A stretch of 29,952 bases of DNA, from positions 1 to 29,952 of IMG/VR virus record IMGVR_UViG_3300034403_000277, one strand, 5' to 3'. Source of the DNA: a virus. The notes beneath the pieces are model-generated. The model was not told where the DNA came from and ran no database searches. It saw nothing but the letters and a program-made list of their open reading frames with translations. Shown piece by piece: positions 1 through 7,535 of this stretch; the first letter of the stretch is position 1; each line of letters opens with the position of its first letter. Both the position numbers and the translations under genes were made by a program.

Positions 1-534
1 ACGTTCCATTGCTTTAATAACTGGACCTTTAAAGAACTTCGTTTCGCCATTAACTAGACGGAAACCACCAATCAGATCATCTTCGTCCGTTTCAACAGTA
101 AAGTTGACACGAATAACTTCACGCTTGGCGGTAGAACACTCTTGTTCGACACCAAAGGTTTTACCGTTACCAGAAAGTCCAGTAATATAGATCGGGTAAA
201 ACATCTTAGACTTAATAATTTCACGAACCATTTTTGCATTACCAAACGCTACATATAATGGATCTTTTTCAGGAATAAGATTTTCACTAAAACCACCATT
301 ATCCATTTCAAATGAAAATGATGATTTTACCTTCTCAGGTTTAATTTGAGTCATGGGAACTACTTGAGCATTAATTGCGTAAACCCCACGACCAACTCGA
401 TTGTCCGGAGAAAATAACTTACTCAACCCAGCTGATGTACCCTGTTCTTTAGCCAAAGTCTGCAACTCTTTTTTAGTGGCAGAAGCACCAAATCGCCCTG
501 CCGCAATTTTCAAAAATTCTTCACTATTCATCAT
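1..534 (-). CDS. cobS: CobS/MoxR-type AAA+ ATPase, partial (C-terminus outside window)
   Basis: The frame is open from the ATG at 534 to the window edge, giving 178 residues of an incomplete protein. Residues 119-126 (GLSGNGKT) form a Walker A P-loop. The following DEDDLIGGFRL (150-160) matches the segment after Walker A in CobS/MoxR ATPases, where the motor remodels a partner carrying a VWA domain. The roughly 110 residues before the P-loop are a phage-type N-terminal region. ATG codons at 534 and 531 are both possible; GATAGGT lies about 10 bases upstream. The adjacent upstream gene encodes the expected VWA partner. Homologues in marine T4-like phages are annotated as the cobaltochelatase subunit CobS, but a general chaperone-like MoxR role is equally possible. 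A cobalamin role is not shown here. Confidence 0.85.
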   Translation of the reverse strand, partial: MMNSEEFLKIAAGRFGASATKKELQTLAKEQGTSAGLSKLFSPDNRVGRGVYAINAQVVPMTQIKPEKVKSSFSFEMDNGGFSENLIPEKDPLYVAFGNAKMVREIIKSKMFYPIYITGLSGNGKTFGVEQECSTAKREVIRVNFTVETDEDDLIGGFRLVNGETKFFKGPVIKAMER

Positions 535-616
535 ATAAATACCTATCAATTAACTAACTTACAATACAATTATAAACGAACTTGAACCAAAAGTAAAGGT
601 TTATTTTAACTTTTTT
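529..616 (-). promoter_or_regulatory. cobS leader: sigma70-like promoter and RBS, nearly identical to the VWA-gene leader
   Basis: On the minus strand TTTACT (592-597) is followed after exactly 17 bases by TATAAT (569-574). The block 589-616 is identical over 28 bases to 2798-2825, and 21 bases around the RBS and ATG match those at 2737-2757 with one difference. The block overlaps the stop codon of the upstream VWA gene. Confidence 0.8.
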
Positions 617-2742
617 CAGGCAATTTCCTTAATAAATTCATTCAGCATAGTACGAGAAACCAATTTCGATTTATTAGCCTTCTTAAAAGCGTTACTGATT
701 TGCCCTTTTTTAGCATCACTAGCAACTTCGAAAACACCATTAGAGGTTTTCAACCCAGCACCACCTTTAATTGCGAAGAACTTATCATATCCTTGCCCAG
801 GAATATTCGTATAATTTTCTTTTTTCAACCCAGTCAACAATCTATACACCTCGTCGGTGGTGATAGACAATCCGCTTAAGATATGGACCATTTGGTTTCT
901 TTGCGCTGGCATGATACGGAACCCAATCACATTTGACCCAGTACGATCAGAATACATTTCTAACAAGGTCTTAGTAACTTTGCCACCAAACACCCGATAA
1001 CGTTTTTTGGTTACTGAATCAGTAATACTTACGATGTTCTCTTCTCCAGTAAAGTAAGTGCAGAGTATCCGGCTCAAGGTCCAAGGCATATTCCCATCAT
1101 TATCTTTACTGGGGTGTTTTGTTAAGAAGTGTGAACTGTGGGAATCGCCATCAGTCAAGAAAATAGTATTGACGATATCAACACGATTTTCCTTTTGAAA
1201 CATATCATAGACTGCCGGAGCCATCCCAAGAGTGTCATCCAAAGGAGTACCACCCAAATTGTAATTATTCCTAACATTATTCATATAAGCCGCAAGAGTC
1301 AACAGAACCTTTGTCATACGATTAATTTGTTGACCATTCATCTTGCTGTTGAAGAACTCGAGTAGACGAAAACGTGATTCCGGAAATAAATTATACGTTT
1401 CAGTAGAATTGGCCAACTCCCTATAATTAACAGTTTCCTCATAACGATTAGTAAAAGCATACACACGAAACGGAATTTGTACTTGGCGGCAAAAATGGAC
1501 AAGATTAAGAGTTTGCTCAACAGTATTATACAGATCCCGAGCCATCGAACCCGACCAATCAAGATACATAATCATACCATGATCTTTTCCTTCAGGCAAG
1601 TTGGTAACTTTCTTAAAAATATCATCATTGTAACGATAGGTATTTAAAAGAACCGGATCGATCACTCCAGTTTTAGAAGTAGTTGCCCGAGAGTAAGCAG
1701 AGGCAGACTTCTTCATTTCAAATTCTTTAACAAGGTAGTTGATGGTCTTTTTATTATTTCTCTTAAAGGACTCATAATGAAAATTCCCTTTTTCTTCCCA
1801 ATCATACATTCGCCCAAAAACGCTTTGATCATTCATATCAGCAAAGTCCTCAAGGACTTTTTTATAACCGACAATAGAATCAGAAACAGTCTTAGGATTA
1901 TAGTAATTGTTGGTCAGATTATAAACAGCACCATTAACATCATCACCCATCTCTTTTTTGATTCGATTGCGAAGCGACTCATCAGTTTTAGATATAAGAT
2001 CATCACCGATGACCTCATCATCATCGCCATCAAGAATGTCGCCAAGACTCTCGCCCCAACCACCAGTTTCACCATCATGATCTTCATCCCCATCTTCATC
2101 CTCAGTATCAAGGGGAGATCCCATACCTTCGGTGGGTTCTGAATCACTTTCTTCAGCAACTAATTCCTGGAGATGTTGTTCTTGGTTTTCAGCATCTTCC
2201 TGGGCTTTTGAATACATACGGTTAGCAATATCAACAACTTGTTCCCAAGTTGTAGCGGAACCAATTTCGTTAACCCAGACCAATTCTTCAGGTTCAATGC
2301 GAACGCCAGAACTTCGGCCAAGCTTGAAATAAGTGTTAATTCGGTCAATTAACCCAAGACGGTTAATCCCTTCGATATCATCACCGAAGAAACCGTCCTT
2401 GAGCATTTTTTTATAGGATTTGATAAACTCCCGACGCAAACCAGGATACTTGCGTTGAATAAGTTTTTCAATGCGAGCATCTTCAATAACGTTTACATAT
2501 GATTTGTAGGCAGGATCGTTTTCAGAAACGATATCCTGCCAACCTTCTTCGGGAGTATATAATGCATGACCCACCTCGTGACCAACAAGGTGATCATAGG
2601 TAAAACTCTCCATATTGTCCCAAATAGGGAGAGTCAGGACACGCTGCTTAACATCGAACGATGCAGTGCTAACCTTATCATGGTTTACAGTCAAATTCTC
2701 TGTAGCCAAGAGCTTAGCAAGAATATCTTTAGAACTCATCAT
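616..2742 (-). CDS. CobT-like VWA-domain protein with HEXXH metallopeptidase motif
   Basis: The protein has 708 residues when started at the ATG pair at 2742/2739. GAGAGGT sits about 10 bases upstream; a longer frame starting at 2772 would read through the RBS. Residues 55-59 are HEVGH, the HEXXH signature of zinc metallopeptidases. A strongly acidic linker spans about 210-250. A von Willebrand A domain starts near 390, with MIDAS elements DWSGS (395-399), a conserved threonine in GGTP (497-500) and TDGD (530-533). VWA proteins of this kind pair with MoxR/CobS ATPases, and a CobS-like gene follows directly. The pair probably acts as a metal-dependent AAA+/VWA remodelling complex. Proteolytic activity is inferred from the motif alone. 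The name CobT fits only the VWA half. Confidence 0.8.
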   Translation of the reverse strand: MMSSKDILAKLLATENLTVNHDKVSTASFDVKQRVLTLPIWDNMESFTYDHLVGHEVGHALYTPEEGWQDIVSENDPAYKSYVNVIEDARIEKLIQRKYPGLRREFIKSYKKMLKDGFFGDDIEGINRLGLIDRINTYFKLGRSSGVRIEPEELVWVNEIGSATTWEQVVDIANRMYSKAQEDAENQEQHLQELVAEESDSEPTEGMGSPLDTEDEDGDEDHDGETGGWGESLGDILDGDDDEVIGDDLISKTDESLRNRIKKEMGDDVNGAVYNLTNNYYNPKTVSDSIVGYKKVLEDFADMNDQSVFGRMYDWEEKGNFHYESFKRNNKKTINYLVKEFEMKKSASAYSRATTSKTGVIDPVLLNTYRYNDDIFKKVTNLPEGKDHGMIMYLDWSGSMARDLYNTVEQTLNLVHFCRQVQIPFRVYAFTNRYEETVNYRELANSTETYNLFPESRFRLLEFFNSKMNGQQINRMTKVLLTLAAYMNNVRNNYNLGGTPLDDTLGMAPAVYDMFQKENRVDIVNTIFLTDGDSHSSHFLTKHPSKDNDGNMPWTLSRILCTYFTGEENIVSITDSVTKKRYRVFGGKVTKTLLEMYSDRTGSNVIGFRIMPAQRNQMVHILSGLSITTDEVYRLLTGLKKENYTNIPGQGYDKFFAIKGGAGLKTSNGVFEVASDAKKGQISNAFKKANKSKLVSRTMLNEFIKEIA

Positions 2743-2825
2743 ATAAATACCTCTCAAAAACTTCAACTTCAAGTTATATTGTACTCTTGTTTTTCAAAAA
2801 AGTAAAGGTTTATTTTAACTTTTTT
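2737..2825 (-). promoter_or_regulatory. VWA-gene leader: sigma70-like promoter and RBS (copy 2 of the shared leader)
   Basis: TTTACT (2801-2806) and TACAAT (2778-2783) are separated by 17 bases on the minus strand. Both the AT-rich block upstream of the -35 and the RBS/ATG block match the cobS leader, while the DNA between them differs except for the -10. Confidence 0.75.
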
Positions 2826-3640
2826 TAAAAAAATGATTCTAGACTATTATATTGCGAGAGCATATATGCTTTTTTCCATGAGACTCTAACTTCCATTCTG
2901 GTCTTAGAACCTTCTTCCGCAACCCATGAAGGATTTGCTTTTAAATACTGAGCGACAATGGTAGGAAAGTGTTTCATCAATTGTTTTTGGCTTTGCTCTT
3001 GAACTGAGTTATCTCTAGAAATAGAGTTGCCACCTTTAGTGCCGTGTTTGTGATCGAACACCCAATCATGTAACATCAAATTCTTATACCCTTTACTGAA
3101 CATCGACAACAACATATAAAAGTCTTCAAGAACCTTTGCTTGAGAGTTCTCATCTTCAAGAGTAGTAAATCGCACACCTTCCTTTTGTATCATTTTAGAA
3201 TTAATCCCGTAACATGAATACGATCGGATAATCTCAGAACGAGATTCTTTATGTAATGTATTACTAGACTTAGGGGAAGGTCCAACCCAAAAATAATTGT
3301 CGAGTTCCTTTTCAATTTCATCAAACATTGCAATGTATTCAGAAGCTTCTGATAGTTTAACATGTTTAACTTTATCCTCTTCATAAACTCTTTTCATAAA
3401 GACGCATTGGTCGTCTATGATCAAGACCTTATCACCAAGTTCCATGCATGATTGCCTGACTTCGGGAATGAAAAGTTCTCCCTCAAACTCATGGACATTC
3501 GCAGTAGGATTTGCTTGTTTTAGCAAATCCCCTCTACCACTATGAGTTGCTAAAATTACTTTCTTTTGGATTTCAGGCGGAAGAAGATTATATGCTTTTT
3601 GGTTATCTTCTCTTTTAAACGTGGGTATAACTATTATCAT
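2825..3640 (-). CDS. GT-A-like glycosyltransferase, possibly TET-associated (TAGT-like)
   Basis: This 271-residue protein begins IVIPTFKR, the N-terminal strand of GT-A-fold glycosyltransferases. It has VRQS (61-64) followed by LIIDDQ (73-78), a likely metal/sugar-nucleotide site in place of a DxD motif. A later LEDF...L segment and a GG-S-SRD stretch are also typical of small phage glycosyltransferases. Its ATG overlaps the previous stop as TAATG, so translation is coupled to the GDPD-like gene. It ends a set that begins with a sugar nucleotidyltransferase, and a TET/JBP-like dioxygenase lies just upstream, so transfer of a sugar onto an oxidised DNA base is an attractive role. Glycosylation of host surface or virion protein is the main alternative. 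The family assignment is from memory of motifs, not a search. Confidence 0.6.
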   Translation of the reverse strand: MIIVIPTFKREDNQKAYNLLPPEIQKKVILATHSGRGDLLKQANPTANVHEFEGELFIPEVRQSCMELGDKVLIIDDQCVFMKRVYEEDKVKHVKLSEASEYIAMFDEIEKELDNYFWVGPSPKSSNTLHKESRSEIIRSYSCYGINSKMIQKEGVRFTTLEDENSQAKVLEDFYMLLSMFSKGYKNLMLHDWVFDHKHGTKGGNSISRDNSVQEQSQKQLMKHFPTIVAQYLKANPSWVAEEGSKTRMEVRVSWKKAYMLSQYNSLESFF

Positions 3641-4068
3641 TAATACTCTCCTACTCGGTCAGAACAAATCCCAAAACAATAATCATTGAAATTATGATTA
3701 GAAATTTCAGGCATCACTTGAATACTTCTAGTTGTAAGTTCTTTTCCCGGAAAGGTCCAAAGATATCCACTAGAAGTGAGAACTACATCATCCCGATCAT
3801 GAAAGAACACATTAGGGAATCCATGCATCATACACTCGTGAAGAGTGATTATATCCTTTGCGTGGATCCATGTATCTGTTCTTTGTAGAATTGCAATTGA
3901 ACATTCCTCTTGGGGAATATCATGTCCGAGATAAAACTTATTGCTCATAAATCGTATGTCGATTTCAACATCATATCCCTCAAAAAGTGCGGCTACAATA
4001 TATTCTACGGTGTTCTCCTTTTCTGGATTGGGACCATAGATATTACCACGATGAGCAATTAATCTCAT
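3640..4068 (-). CDS. Short GDPD/PI-PLC-like phosphodiesterase-fold protein
   Basis: The protein has 142 residues. The glycerophosphodiester phosphodiesterase catalytic pattern is visible: H6-R7 (AHRGN), E18-N19, E35 and D37 (VEIDI), and H49 (LGHD). WIHAKD (67-72) and a C-terminal ICSD segment resemble later barrel strands. It is much shorter than usual GDPDs (about 240 residues or more) yet ends at a normal stop coupled to the next gene, so it looks like a compact family member and not a broken gene. It overlaps the cupin gene by ATGA. Its neighbours suggest a role in a phosphodiester-linked or sugar-phosphate modification; the substrate is unknown. Confidence 0.65.
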   Translation of the reverse strand: MRLIAHRGNIYGPNPEKENTVEYIVAALFEGYDVEIDIRFMSNKFYLGHDIPQEECSIAILQRTDTWIHAKDIITLHECMMHGFPNVFFHDRDDVVLTSSGYLWTFPGKELTTRSIQVMPEISNHNFNDYCFGICSDRVGEY

Positions 4069-4400
4069 TGTCTTTTAACCACATACTTGTCACCGATTAC
4101 ACAAGGAGTTTTCACACACATAATCGTACAATCTTCTTTAAAATTTGGGTCTACCACAAAATCCGGATGTATTACGAAAATATCCCCCTTTACATATTCA
4201 ACACCATCAATCTCAACGATGCCTTCAAATACATAATTGTATTCAGTTGCCAATTTATGATAATGCTTTTCCCAAATTTCCCCTTTACGGTGCATTTTAA
4301 CAGAAACTTCAAACTCATCCGTCTGAAGCAGAGATGGCTGAAAGTTCCCTATAAACCACCCACCAGTAAAATCTTCAATTCTATATTTGTCTATTAACAT
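4065..4400 (-). CDS. Small cupin-domain protein
   Basis: The protein has 111 residues when started at the ATG at 4400, which overlaps the end of the upstream gene and has GAGGA about 9 bases upstream. A longer frame from 4424 would start well inside the upstream gene and is less likely. KHYHK followed by a glutamate and YVFEG is a cupin motif 1 with candidate metal ligands; VKGDIFVIHP is the motif 2 region. Single-domain cupins next to sugar nucleotidyltransferases are often sugar isomerases or binding proteins, but no specific reaction can be read here. It is the second gene of a four-gene overlapping set. Confidence 0.75.
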   Translation of the reverse strand: MLIDKYRIEDFTGGWFIGNFQPSLLQTDEFEVSVKMHRKGEIWEKHYHKLATEYNYVFEGIVEIDGVEYVKGDIFVIHPDFVVDPNFKEDCTIMCVKTPCVIGDKYVVKRQ

Positions 4401-5482
4401 TTCAATAATTCCTCGGAAGTCCATCCTTTATCAGTTATAACATCCACGCAACTCGAACGAGGTTCACTCAAAGATGATATCATGTCATTCACAACTACTC
4501 GTTTCCCTTGAGAAACTCCTAGAATGAGTTGATCATAGGGAATTCCCAATCTTGCTAAGTTCTTTTCAGTAAATCTGCGGGAGGATTCCTTTCTAGCAGA
4601 CACTAATATAATCTTGTGGCCAAGGGAATCTATCTCATCTAATGCTGCGATAACTCCTGGACATGCTTCTTGTCCTTCTTTATTTAAATTGGAGTATCTA
4701 TGCCCATGTAACAACACTGTACCGTCCAGATCAATAAAAAAGGTTCTTGGTTTCGGCATATGGAACTCTGCCAAATAACCTTTAAATATATAGAAATCTT
4801 CAGGAGTTCCCAAAGACCAATACTTACCTTTGATCGGGATAGCTTTTACGATTCCACCTTTACCAATAAGATAAGAGTATGTCTCAGAAATGTAAGTCTC
4901 TCTATCTTCAGGGCAATCATTTACCAATCTCTCAGCAGTGGCTATGAAATCTTTACCGTATCTCCACCAATGCAAACCTACCAAAGCCTGATCAGAAATA
5001 GGATCTTTTTCAACAATTTCAAGTATTTTACCACTACTATCTGAACGGCAGAATGAATTTTTTGGATTGGTCGACTTATAAGTTAAAACTGAACCAACAA
5101 TATCCTCTTCTTCTCTACTGCGGGACAGAAAGTCAGCTACATCCCAATCAAGATACTGATCACAATTAGTTACAATCAGTTCTTCTTCTGGATCGATTAA
5201 GGCTGAAGCAAATAACGCAGTTTCAGTAGCACCACTAGTCATTTCATTAATCCAAATGAACTCTGCTTCAGGAACTTCTGCCTCAACTTCTTCCTTATAT
5301 CCTTCACCCAAGTCCCTAGCAATTAAAACAACTTTCCACGATGACAGGACTAGATTTAATGAATCTATAGAACGTCGAATAAGTTTAATTCCATCGAGCT
5401 CGATCAAAGGTTTATGGGTAGTGAATCCGGCTTTAGTAAACCTCGATCCAAGACCAGCCATAGGTATAACCAATGTTTTCAT
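4394..5482 (-). CDS. Sugar-phosphate nucleotidyltransferase fused to a HAD phosphatase domain
   Basis: The 362-residue protein has two domains. Residues 1-240 form an NTP_transferase (GT-A-type nucleotidyltransferase) fold: MAGLGSRF (8-15) binds the nucleotide, KP (24-25) follows, and NCDQ (106-109) holds the metal-binding aspartate. Residues 245-362 form a HAD domain with DLDGT (251-255), VSAR (294-297), a lysine at 328 and VND (331-333). Such fusions make NDP-sugars and remove or process a phosphate on the precursor. It heads the four-gene set and sits behind its own sigma70-like promoter at 5517-5545. It would supply the activated sugar for the glycosyltransferase three genes downstream; the sugar identity is not visible. 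Confidence 0.85.
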   Translation of the reverse strand: MKTLVIPMAGLGSRFTKAGFTTHKPLIELDGIKLIRRSIDSLNLVLSSWKVVLIARDLGEGYKEEVEAEVPEAEFIWINEMTSGATETALFASALIDPEEELIVTNCDQYLDWDVADFLSRSREEEDIVGSVLTYKSTNPKNSFCRSDSSGKILEIVEKDPISDQALVGLHWWRYGKDFIATAERLVNDCPEDRETYISETYSYLIGKGGIVKAIPIKGKYWSLGTPEDFYIFKGYLAEFHMPKPRTFFIDLDGTVLLHGHRYSNLNKEGQEACPGVIAALDEIDSLGHKIILVSARKESSRRFTEKNLARLGIPYDQLILGVSQGKRVVVNDMISSLSEPRSSCVDVITDKGWTSEELLKC

Positions 5483-5516
5483 TTTCTCACCTCTTAATAA
5501 TTATATTCTTATTGAT

Positions 5517-5545
5517 ATAATAACCTATTTATCCTGTTAAGTAAA
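5517..5545 (-). promoter_or_regulatory. Sigma70-like promoter of the nucleotidyltransferase-to-glycosyltransferase set
   Basis: TTTACT (5540-5545), a 17-base spacer and TATTAT (5517-5522) on the minus strand, 35 bases before the ATG at 5482. AT-rich DNA lies upstream of the -35. Confidence 0.7.
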
Positions 5546-5549
5546 GTTT

Positions 5550-6950
5550 TTAGAAAAAAGAATCAAGCGTAGGAACTATTTCATATGCTTTAGGATGATA
5601 CTTCCACACCATCTCTTTGCCGCCTTCGTCTTCTAAGAATTCGTACCACTCTGAACTTTCCCACATTTTAGGGGAAACGCCATTCCATAAGTGCCGCCAA
5701 AATTCGTGTTTTTTATTCTTACGTCTAGTATCTACGAATTTTCTTCTAAGGTTTTCATATTCCCACGAACCAAGTGCCGCCATATCTTCACGAAAGTAGT
5801 AAACTAAAGACATACGCAACATATCATCTTTCCCCGATTCAGGAGGTTCGATAGGAGTATTGCCATGTATTATTCTCATGTTATCGATAAACAAGAGATC
5901 TCCTGGTCTTACATTAATAGCTGCTCTCACTTCTGGCACAACCAAATATCCACCTTCCCACCCTTTACCATCTTTAGTGACAACAGTAAGGTTAGAGAAT
6001 CCAGAATTGAGTGAACCTGCATCGCGATGGCATGCCATACGAGCATTTCTATCGGCAGTGGTTGTGTTCACTGTAATTGTAGTAAATGTAGTATCCTCAC
6101 CAATTAAGAATTTCTTATCCATTTTGGCAGCATATTCGTTTTGCCTTGCCCAACGTTCTGGCATTAACCGCTTAAACTCAGCTTCAAGTTTACGAGCATA
6201 TGGATAACTCTTCTTGAACTTCTCCAAGTTATATTCAACATAGCTTGTAGCACGACCATAGGGGATACGAGGATATCGCCCATAAAACCCTGCGATTCCC
6301 GACCAAAGAGGTGCAGCATATGAAGTGTCAGAAATGTAAGTTGCGCTAACATTCTTAGCAACTGCACGTGCCTCTTCTAAATCCATTGTCGCTAATTCTT
6401 CCATTAATGTAGGGAAGAATTTGGAATATTCTCCGTAGGAACTTTCAACTTTATTCCTCAACCAAACCCCACCACGAGTTTGATGTTTTGCCGTTTCATG
6501 TTTCTTTTTAATATCATCGATGGGGATAGAACCGTCGACGGTTCTAGGTTGACCTTTAATATAATATTCCAAAATATCAATTTGATAAGGTGTTACCCAA
6601 TCACGTGTCCCACTTTTTTCTGTTCTTGGACCAGCAGCCATACCACGATTATTAGACTCGCCAGCAGCATCAAATAAACCATCATACGCACCATGTTGCT
6701 CTTCTTGACTAAAGGCATTTTTGCGAAATTTGAATGCTACATCATTTTCGCTTAAACGATCATCAGTCGCTAGATTTGACGGTAGATAAAAATCAGCATC
6801 ATTATCTATGAGAATGTCGTAAGAAGTATGGTCAGCATAATTGCCTAGTAAGGTATTTTGATCAATTAAAAACTTAGCAATATAAACGTCTTGCCCCTCA
6901 TCACCCTTATACTTCTGCCAAATGTATCTTCCAAACTTAATTTCTTCCAT
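5550..6950 (-). CDS. 2OG-Fe(II) dioxygenase, probably TET/JBP family
   Basis: The protein has 466 residues from the ATG at 6950, which is preceded by GGAGAAGATA; the in-frame ATG at 6962 lies upstream of that Shine-Dalgarno sequence and is unlikely to be used. The C-terminal half shows a double-stranded beta-helix dioxygenase: iron ligands H308 and D310 (CHRDAGS), a GGYLVVPE strand, NVRPGDLLFID, distal H362 (RIIHGNTP) and the 2OG-binding R379 (MLRMSLVYYF). The spacing and the GGYL/PGD/HG pattern resemble the TET/JBP family, which oxidises 5-methylpyrimidines in DNA. An N-terminal region of about 230 residues is unassigned. A glycosyltransferase cluster follows, as in known phage hypermodification loci. 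No cytosine methyltransferase is visible in the window. Another 2OG oxygenase subfamily is the alternative. Confidence 0.7.
   Translation of the reverse strand: MEEIKFGRYIWQKYKGDEGQDVYIAKFLIDQNTLLGNYADHTSYDILIDNDADFYLPSNLATDDRLSENDVAFKFRKNAFSQEEQHGAYDGLFDAAGESNNRGMAAGPRTEKSGTRDWVTPYQIDILEYYIKGQPRTVDGSIPIDDIKKKHETAKHQTRGGVWLRNKVESSYGEYSKFFPTLMEELATMDLEEARAVAKNVSATYISDTSYAAPLWSGIAGFYGRYPRIPYGRATSYVEYNLEKFKKSYPYARKLEAEFKRLMPERWARQNEYAAKMDKKFLIGEDTTFTTITVNTTTADRNARMACHRDAGSLNSGFSNLTVVTKDGKGWEGGYLVVPEVRAAINVRPGDLLFIDNMRIIHGNTPIEPPESGKDDMLRMSLVYYFREDMAALGSWEYENLRRKFVDTRRKNKKHEFWRHLWNGVSPKMWESSEWYEFLEDEGGKEMVWKYHPKAYEIVPTLDSFF
6527..6546. repeat. 20-bp perfect palindrome inside the dioxygenase gene
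   Basis: TAGAACCGTCGACGGTTCTA reads the same on both strands with no loop. It lies in the coding sequence around the residues PRTVDGS. Confidence 0.9.
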
Positions 6951-6982
6951 TATCTTCTCCATTAATACTTGTTACATAAGGA

Positions 6983-7011
6983 ATTATACCCTATATTTAT
7001 GGAATTGTAAA
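6983..7011 (-). promoter_or_regulatory. Consensus-like sigma70 promoter of the dioxygenase gene
   Basis: TTTACA (7006-7011), 17 bases, TATAAT (6983-6988) on the minus strand, 33 bases before the ATG at 6950. It overlaps the end of the deformylase gene. Confidence 0.8.
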
Positions 7012-7535
7012 GGCATATTCTTCGCCGTCCCTTTAGCAATTCTATCAAGTTTTCTTTTTTGTTTTTTCGCACGTTCAAGTTGGAAATGGCTTGCTCTTTT
7101 ATCGAAGGTCATTCCATGTAAATGATCAAACTGATTCTGGAATATCCTAGCGGTGAGTCCCTCCATGGGCATGGTGCCTACCTTTCCATCATGCCCACTA
7201 AAGCGAACACGAATTTTATGCGGTCTTTTCATCTTAATAAAGAGACCAGGAAAGGTGAGACAACTTTCTTGCATAAGAACATATCCAGTAGAATTTACGA
7301 TAAGCGGATTGAATACAGAAAATACTGAATCCGCTTGATGGGGATCACCTATAACAAATGCTTGATATGGTATGCCCACTTGAGGTGCAGATAAACCCAC
7401 CCCAAGATTAGCAATCATAGTTTCTTTTAGATTCTCAAACAGTTCTATTGGATCCAATGGGGGATTATTGAAGTCAAATTTGTCTGCTGGTTGTCCATGT
7501 AATGCGGGATCGTTACTTAAAATTTTATATATCAT
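6984..7535 (-). CDS. def: Peptide deformylase homologue with degenerate metal site
   Basis: The protein has 183 residues, a normal deformylase length. Motif 1 is GVGLSAPQVG (45-54) and motif 2 is ESCLTFPG (90-97, cysteine ligand C92), both clear. Motif 3, normally HEFDHL with two histidine ligands and the catalytic glutamate, reads N134-Q135-F-D-H138-L. One metal-ligand histidine and the catalytic glutamate are therefore replaced by their amide look-alikes. The reading was checked against the codons (AAT CAG TTT GAT CAT). Active phage deformylases remove the formyl group from nascent host or phage proteins; this copy is predicted to be inactive or altered. It overlaps gp46 by ATGA at the end of the gp46 transcription unit. 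Confidence 0.88.
   Translation of the reverse strand: MIYKILSNDPALHGQPADKFDFNNPPLDPIELFENLKETMIANLGVGLSAPQVGIPYQAFVIGDPHQADSVFSVFNPLIVNSTGYVLMQESCLTFPGLFIKMKRPHKIRVRFSGHDGKVGTMPMEGLTARIFQNQFDHLHGMTFDKRASHFQLERAKKQKRKLDRIAKGTAKNMPLQFHKYRV

Noticed and set aside
534-541. TATAAATA-like sequence at the cobS start, and the same before the VWA gene
   Set aside because: It reads as the late motif only on the plus strand, facing away from the genes; on the coding strand it is TATTTATA within the RBS-to-ATG region.
1777-2142. 121-codon plus-strand ORF
   Set aside because: It is antisense to the acidic, D/E-rich part of the VWA gene; GA-rich codons read backwards give I/F/S-rich frames without stops. 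No RBS or promoter suits it, and no other plus-strand gene exists here.
6994-7001. CATAAATA, a late-promoter-like sequence before the dioxygenase gene
   Set aside because: It falls in the spacer of a near-perfect sigma70 promoter (6983-7011), which explains the site better.
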